From contig NZ_OY759725.1 in NCBI RefSeq assembly GCF_963662755.1, positions 1,191,781 through 1,255,780 of the forward strand: a stretch of DNA of 64,000 bases, in the 5' to 3' direction. A program made the position numbers and the translations under genes. Positions 61,163 to 64,000 of this stretch are shown here, piece after piece (the first letter of the stretch is position 1; the number at the start of each line of letters is the position of its first letter). The notes beneath the pieces are model-generated. The model was not told where the DNA came from. It saw only the letters and a list, made by a program, of their open reading frames with translations, and ran no database searches. This DNA is from an uncultured Sulfurimonas sp. (GTDB lineage Bacteria; Campylobacterota; Campylobacteria; Campylobacterales; Sulfurimonadaceae).

Positions 61163-62101
61163 TTACTCTGTTAATTCAGTTAAAATTTTATTAATCATTC
61201 CCTCTGCATTTTTAAGTTGAGTAATAGAATGTTCATCAGTAATATTTAATGTTTTAATCCAGTTATTAACGCCTAAGTAACCAATATGAACTTCATCTTC
61301 ATCTTTTTTCTTATAAGCATACATTGAACATGGAGCATAAGCACCCGCTTCTGGTCTCTCTTTTGATACTGGAAATATTACATCAAACTTACAAATAGAA
61401 TAAGTAATATAAAAATCAAAGTCATCAACACCTGCTGCATCTAATAACTCTTCATTTAAATTTGTATAGTTTGGAAATAAAAATCCTATAGGTTCCATCT
61501 CGCCTTCAAACTCACTCTCAAAATCATCACGCCAACTATCAGCATCAGTATCTTCATCAAGTTCAGCTGTAAAGTTTATCTCATAAGTTGATTTTGCATC
61601 TAATATCTTGTGATTTAAATCTTTAAAGCTACCATTAGGCATAGATGCTTTTAAAGCTTTTGTAATCATTTTAGAGTATTCAATCAAATCTGGATCATTA
61701 ACAGGAAGCTCAGCTGTTCTTGCTAAACCCTCTAAAGTTAATGTAGCTATATTCATAGTATCACCATCAGACCATATTGCCATAGTTAGAGGTACTAATC
61801 TACCAAAACGAGGATACTTTTGAACGAGTTTGATAGTTAATTTATCATTACGAAACATAGCTAAATTGTATGTTTCGTAATTCACCTTATTAAATCTTAA
61901 TTTAAAAGGTTTATTCATATCATTGTTTCCACCGATTTTAAGATTGTTTGCATTAAATGCTGCGCCAATAGTTTTTGGAGTTATTTTTCCATCACTATTT
62001 TTAGATGTAAAAATTTGAACATTTTGTGGATCTTTAGCAAATGCAGATGTTGTAATTACCGCCAATACTGCAAAAATTGCGATTATGTTTTTTAACTTCA
62101 T
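61163..62101 (-). CDS. Exported DUF302-type protein (first of a tandem pair)
   Basis: The 312-residue protein has a clear signal peptide (IIAIFAVLAVITTSAFA) and a C-terminal DUF302-like segment APCSMYAYKKKDEDEVHIGYLGVNNWIKTLNI, closely matching its neighbour. The middle has a paired acidic region (ELDEDTDADSWRDDFESEFEGE), which also has a counterpart in the paralogue (FDDFQEKFEASFEHKG). The two genes therefore arose by duplication. The single Cys in APCS is shared by both. Its function is unknown, and it is probably periplasmic. Confidence 0.7.
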   Translation of the reverse strand: MKLKNIIAIFAVLAVITTSAFAKDPQNVQIFTSKNSDGKITPKTIGAAFNANNLKIGGNNDMNKPFKLRFNKVNYETYNLAMFRNDKLTIKLVQKYPRFGRLVPLTMAIWSDGDTMNIATLTLEGLARTAELPVNDPDLIEYSKMITKALKASMPNGSFKDLNHKILDAKSTYEINFTAELDEDTDADSWRDDFESEFEGEMEPIGFLFPNYTNLNEELLDAAGVDDFDFYITYSICKFDVIFPVSKERPEAGAYAPCSMYAYKKKDEDEVHIGYLGVNNWIKTLNITDEHSITQLKNAEGMINKILTELTE

Positions 62102-62193
62102 TTCTTTCCCCTTATTTTGTAATTTTTTATCTTACAATAATTTTTTTTAATAACCTGAATTAAATTAAAATAATTTTTTTTTATAAAAATATT

Positions 62194-62631
62194 TTAAAAT
62201 TCTACTCTGTCGCCTATGTTAATTCTACCCTCTATAATAGTTTTAGCAAAAATTCCTCTATCATTTTCTAATAACTTTGGTAATTTTGCATCAACTTTTG
62301 ACAAACTATTGCAGATAGTACAATTATGTGTTATTTCTAATACTACTTCGCCAATTTTAAGTTGATCCCCAGGAAGTAAACCATATGGACTAATATCTAT
62401 TAAAATATTTTCTCCAAGTGAACTCAAAGGTGCATCTATACCGTTGTTTTTTGCTAATTCGTAACTTTTCATAGATGTAATCAAAACTGATCTTTGAATA
62501 TTTTTACCATAAAACTTGTCTTCAATAACACCATTTTTTTCTAAAACTAAAGCTTTTTTATTTTCTCTATTTTTTTTATCTCTTGGTGATATAAATAGTT
62601 CTAGCACACTTCCCTGTACAACATTTGACAT
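62194..62631 (-). CDS. MOSC-domain protein
   Basis: The 145-residue protein is a single MOSC domain (molybdenum-cofactor-sulfurase C-terminal fold). It has GVIEDKFYGKNIQRSVLITSMKSYELA, LGENILIDISPYGLLPGDQLKIGEVVLEIT, and the conserved Cys region HNCTICNSLSK. MOSC domains are thought to carry sulfur on this cysteine for delivery to metal-sulfur clusters. It lies 8 bp downstream of the thioredoxin-like gene in the sox run. It has no signal peptide, so it is cytoplasmic, unlike its neighbours. Confidence 0.85.
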   Translation of the reverse strand: MSNVVQGSVLELFISPRDKKNRENKKALVLEKNGVIEDKFYGKNIQRSVLITSMKSYELAKNNGIDAPLSSLGENILIDISPYGLLPGDQLKIGEVVLEITHNCTICNSLSKVDAKLPKLLENDRGIFAKTIIEGRINIGDRVEF

Positions 62632-62639
62632 CAGTTTTC

Positions 62640-63125
62640 CTATAAATCTTTCTTAAAGTCATAATCATTTTCAAATGTTTCATAATCCATTTTCAAATAT
62701 GACTTTGTTTCAATAAACTTTAAAACCTGATGAAACTCAATTTCATCATGGTAACCTACTGCTTTGTATATTACATCATTGCTATTATCAAAAAATAATG
62801 ATGTTGGATAAAAATCAAAACCTAAAAACTTTGCAAAGTCTCTTCCACTACCTACAAAATCTTTATATCTTACTCTATCTTTTTCATACACATTTATATG
62901 TACAAAAAGAAACTTTTTCTTAACTAAAGTTTTTACAGTTTTATCATCAAGTGTAAACTCTTTCATACTATCACAATAACCACAATCGGTTTTATGAAAC
63001 CATACCAACAGATGCTTATCTGTTTTAGTAGCACTATTTATCAATTTATTTATATCAATATTTCTTGCGGATAATGGAGTATAAAAGAGTAAAACAATAA
63101 GAAAAAAATAAATAAACTTATTCAT
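62640..63125 (-). CDS. Periplasmic thioredoxin-like protein (SoxW-type)
   Basis: The 161-residue protein has a signal peptide (about 1-20) and a thioredoxin fold with active-site CGYC (Cys48-Cys51) in VWFHKTDCGYCDSMKEFTLDD, plus the cis-Pro segment DFYPTSLFF. SoxW-type thioredoxins keep the SoxYZ carrier cysteine reduced or regenerate it in the periplasm. Its position just after soxZ supports that. The SoxW name is inferred from context, and DsbD-linked thioredoxins look alike. Confidence 0.82.
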   Translation of the reverse strand: MNKFIYFFLIVLLFYTPLSARNIDINKLINSATKTDKHLLVWFHKTDCGYCDSMKEFTLDDKTVKTLVKKKFLFVHINVYEKDRVRYKDFVGSGRDFAKFLGFDFYPTSLFFDNSNDVIYKAVGYHDEIEFHQVLKFIETKSYLKMDYETFENDYDFKKDL

Positions 63126-63164
63126 CTATCTTCCTTATTGCTAATAATCAAGTAAAAATATAAA

Positions 63165-63473
63165 CTATTTAAGTTTACCTTTGCCTTTACCTGTTTTACC
63201 TTTAAGATCTACCCAACTCATTTTTAACTCATCACCTTTTTTAAACTCATCACCTTTGATTTTGAATTTAAAAATAGGATTTTTTGATAAAAACTGACTT
63301 GTTGACATATCAATTACAGTTTTACCATTAATCTCTCCGCTAATATGTGTAATAAAGTTTGCGTCATCTTTGTTACCAGTTTTTTTCTCAGCTTGATTGT
63401 ATGTAGTCATGTCATGCTTAGCCATAGCTTTAACTTTGATTACACCTTTTTTTAATTTTGCTTTTACTTTCAT
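63165..63473 (-). CDS. soxZ: Thiosulfate-oxidation carrier subunit SoxZ
   Basis: The 102-residue SoxZ forms the SoxYZ heterodimer that carries sulfur intermediates in the periplasm. It has the opening VKAKLKKGVIKVKAMAKHDM, FITHISGEINGKTVID and a basic C terminus (GKTGKGKGKLK). As usual for SoxZ there is no signal peptide, because it is co-exported with SoxY. It lies 36 bp downstream of soxY with a moderate AAAGGA ribosome site. Confidence 0.93.
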   Translation of the reverse strand: MKVKAKLKKGVIKVKAMAKHDMTTYNQAEKKTGNKDDANFITHISGEINGKTVIDMSTSQFLSKNPIFKFKIKGDEFKKGDELKMSWVDLKGKTGKGKGKLK

Positions 63474-63509
63474 AGTTATCCTTTATATATATCTATATGA
63501 GTGAAGAAA

Positions 63510-63962
63510 TTAACCTTCACATCCACCTTTTGCAACATCTAGAGATTTCTTAGCAGCATACAGCTTGCCATCTTGTCCCTCAACAACTACAGTAATAGTT
63601 CCTGGTTTACCCATTTTAATCTTAATTGAGTAATCAGTCATATCATAAGGACCTACGTCATATACAACAACAGCAGCTTCAGGATTTGCATCTTGAAATA
63701 CAGCCACTGTTTTAGCTGGGATTTTAGTTGAAAAATCAACTGGAATCGCCCCACCATTCGCAGCTACATCTGGTGTTTTTAATTTAACACCTTTTTCTAT
63801 TAAAGTTGTTGAGCCATAAAGGTTCTTTATAGCATCTTCAACTGTATGTGCTGTCCATACTGTTGGTTTTAACTTTCTATAATCTTCAGCTTTAACACTA
63901 GCAGGCAAAACTGCTAATGCTAATGAACCAAGTGTAAAACTTAAAAAATTTCTTCTATCCAT
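63510..63962 (-). CDS. soxY: Thiosulfate-oxidation carrier subunit SoxY
   Basis: The 150-residue SoxY starts with a Tat signal (MDRRNFLSFTLGSLALAVLPASVKA), which exports the folded SoxYZ pair. The SoxY core includes YGSTTLIEKGVKLKTPDVAANGGAIPVDF. The C terminus is GGCEG; Cys148 is the substrate-carrying residue on a flexible arm. The usual GGCGG has its fourth residue changed to Glu here. The start follows AAGGATA. Only soxY and soxZ of the Sox system lie in this window. Confidence 0.94.
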   Translation of the reverse strand: MDRRNFLSFTLGSLALAVLPASVKAEDYRKLKPTVWTAHTVEDAIKNLYGSTTLIEKGVKLKTPDVAANGGAIPVDFSTKIPAKTVAVFQDANPEAAVVVYDVGPYDMTDYSIKIKMGKPGTITVVVEGQDGKLYAAKKSLDVAKGGCEG

Positions 63963-63978
63963 AATATTATCCTTGTAT

Positions 63979-64000
63979 TTATTTACCAGTAACTATGTAG
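63979..64000 (-). CDS. C-terminal codons of an upstream gene (possibly soxX)
   Basis: On the minus strand the window edge reads YIVTGK then a TAA stop at 63979-63981, 16 bp before the soxY start. This is consistent with the end of a cotranscribed gene. In sulfur-oxidising Campylobacterota soxX commonly precedes soxY, but six residues cannot identify it. Confidence 0.3.

Overview
The window looks like chromosome of a free-living, sulfur-oxidising Campylobacterota (Epsilonproteobacteria), most like Sulfurimonas. This is inferred from the low GC content, the SoxYZ genes, a SorAB-type sulfite dehydrogenase pair, a NifU/NifS-type Fe-S assembly locus, the 'AHQWRQPL'-type histidine kinase typical of the group, TATAAT-type promoters without clear -35 boxes, and very dense signalling genes. 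I see no rRNA, tRNA, CRISPR array, insertion sequence or prophage.

Layout. 1-5.98 kb (mostly minus): alpha-glucan phosphorylase (cut by the window edge), pgi, a SPOR-like membrane protein, a GAF protein, then arsC (+) facing an operon of SurA-like chaperone, dCMP deaminase and a cysteine-less NifU/IscU relative. 6-8.3 kb (minus): a CheY-like / CheC / PAS-GGDEF operon. 8.5-13.2 kb (+): gltX, an ABC exporter and an RNA-processing-type beta-lactamase-fold protein. 13.2-31.2 kb: a signalling island. It has an OmpR-type regulator and a receiver-kinase on the minus strand, then a long plus-strand chemosensory run: RR-X1, PAS kinase, cheY, cheW, MCP, STAS protein, cheA, cheR, pseudo-kinase, cheD, cheB, RR-X2. 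A PhnD-like binding protein with a membrane diguanylate cyclase and a DUF234 protein follow. 31.1-33.2 kb (minus): a haem-motif GGDEF-EAL protein. 33.3-41.8 kb (+): housekeeping and small genes, pheA, a YgbA/NOSP protein, tex, sorA-sorB and an ABC-F protein. 42-50 kb: porin, BCCT transporter, a frameshifted HiPIP, dbpA, an EAL-HDOD protein, an rRNA-type methyltransferase and a 2OG-Fe(II) oxygenase. 50.2-52.7 kb (minus): iscS/nifS and nifU separated by an unusual structured repeat. 53.4-55 kb (minus): a frameshifted AraC regulator plus a diguanylate cyclase. 55.1-60.1 kb (+): leuC, OmpA with four thrombospondin-3 repeats, mobA, moaC, a DUF493 protein and a helical protein. 60.1-64 kb (minus): two DUF302 proteins, MOSC, a thioredoxin, soxZ, soxY and the last codons of an upstream gene (possibly soxX).

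How it fits together. The che run encodes a nearly complete adaptation-capable chemosensory system: receptor, CheW, CheA, CheY, CheR, CheB and CheD. To it are added a STAS protein, a HisKA/HATPase protein whose phospho-accepting His is Asn, and two paralogous response regulators sharing an unassigned helical C-terminal domain. Four GGDEF proteins and two EAL proteins point to heavy c-di-GMP use.

The strongest leads are: (1) the duplicated 55-bp element with covarying hairpins between iscS and nifU; (2) the pseudo-kinase and RR-X pair in the che locus; (3) two one-base homopolymer frameshifts, in a HiPIP Tat signal and an AraC regulator; (4) a probable AUU start codon on the DUF234 gene; (5) the IscU-fold protein lacking all scaffold cysteines.
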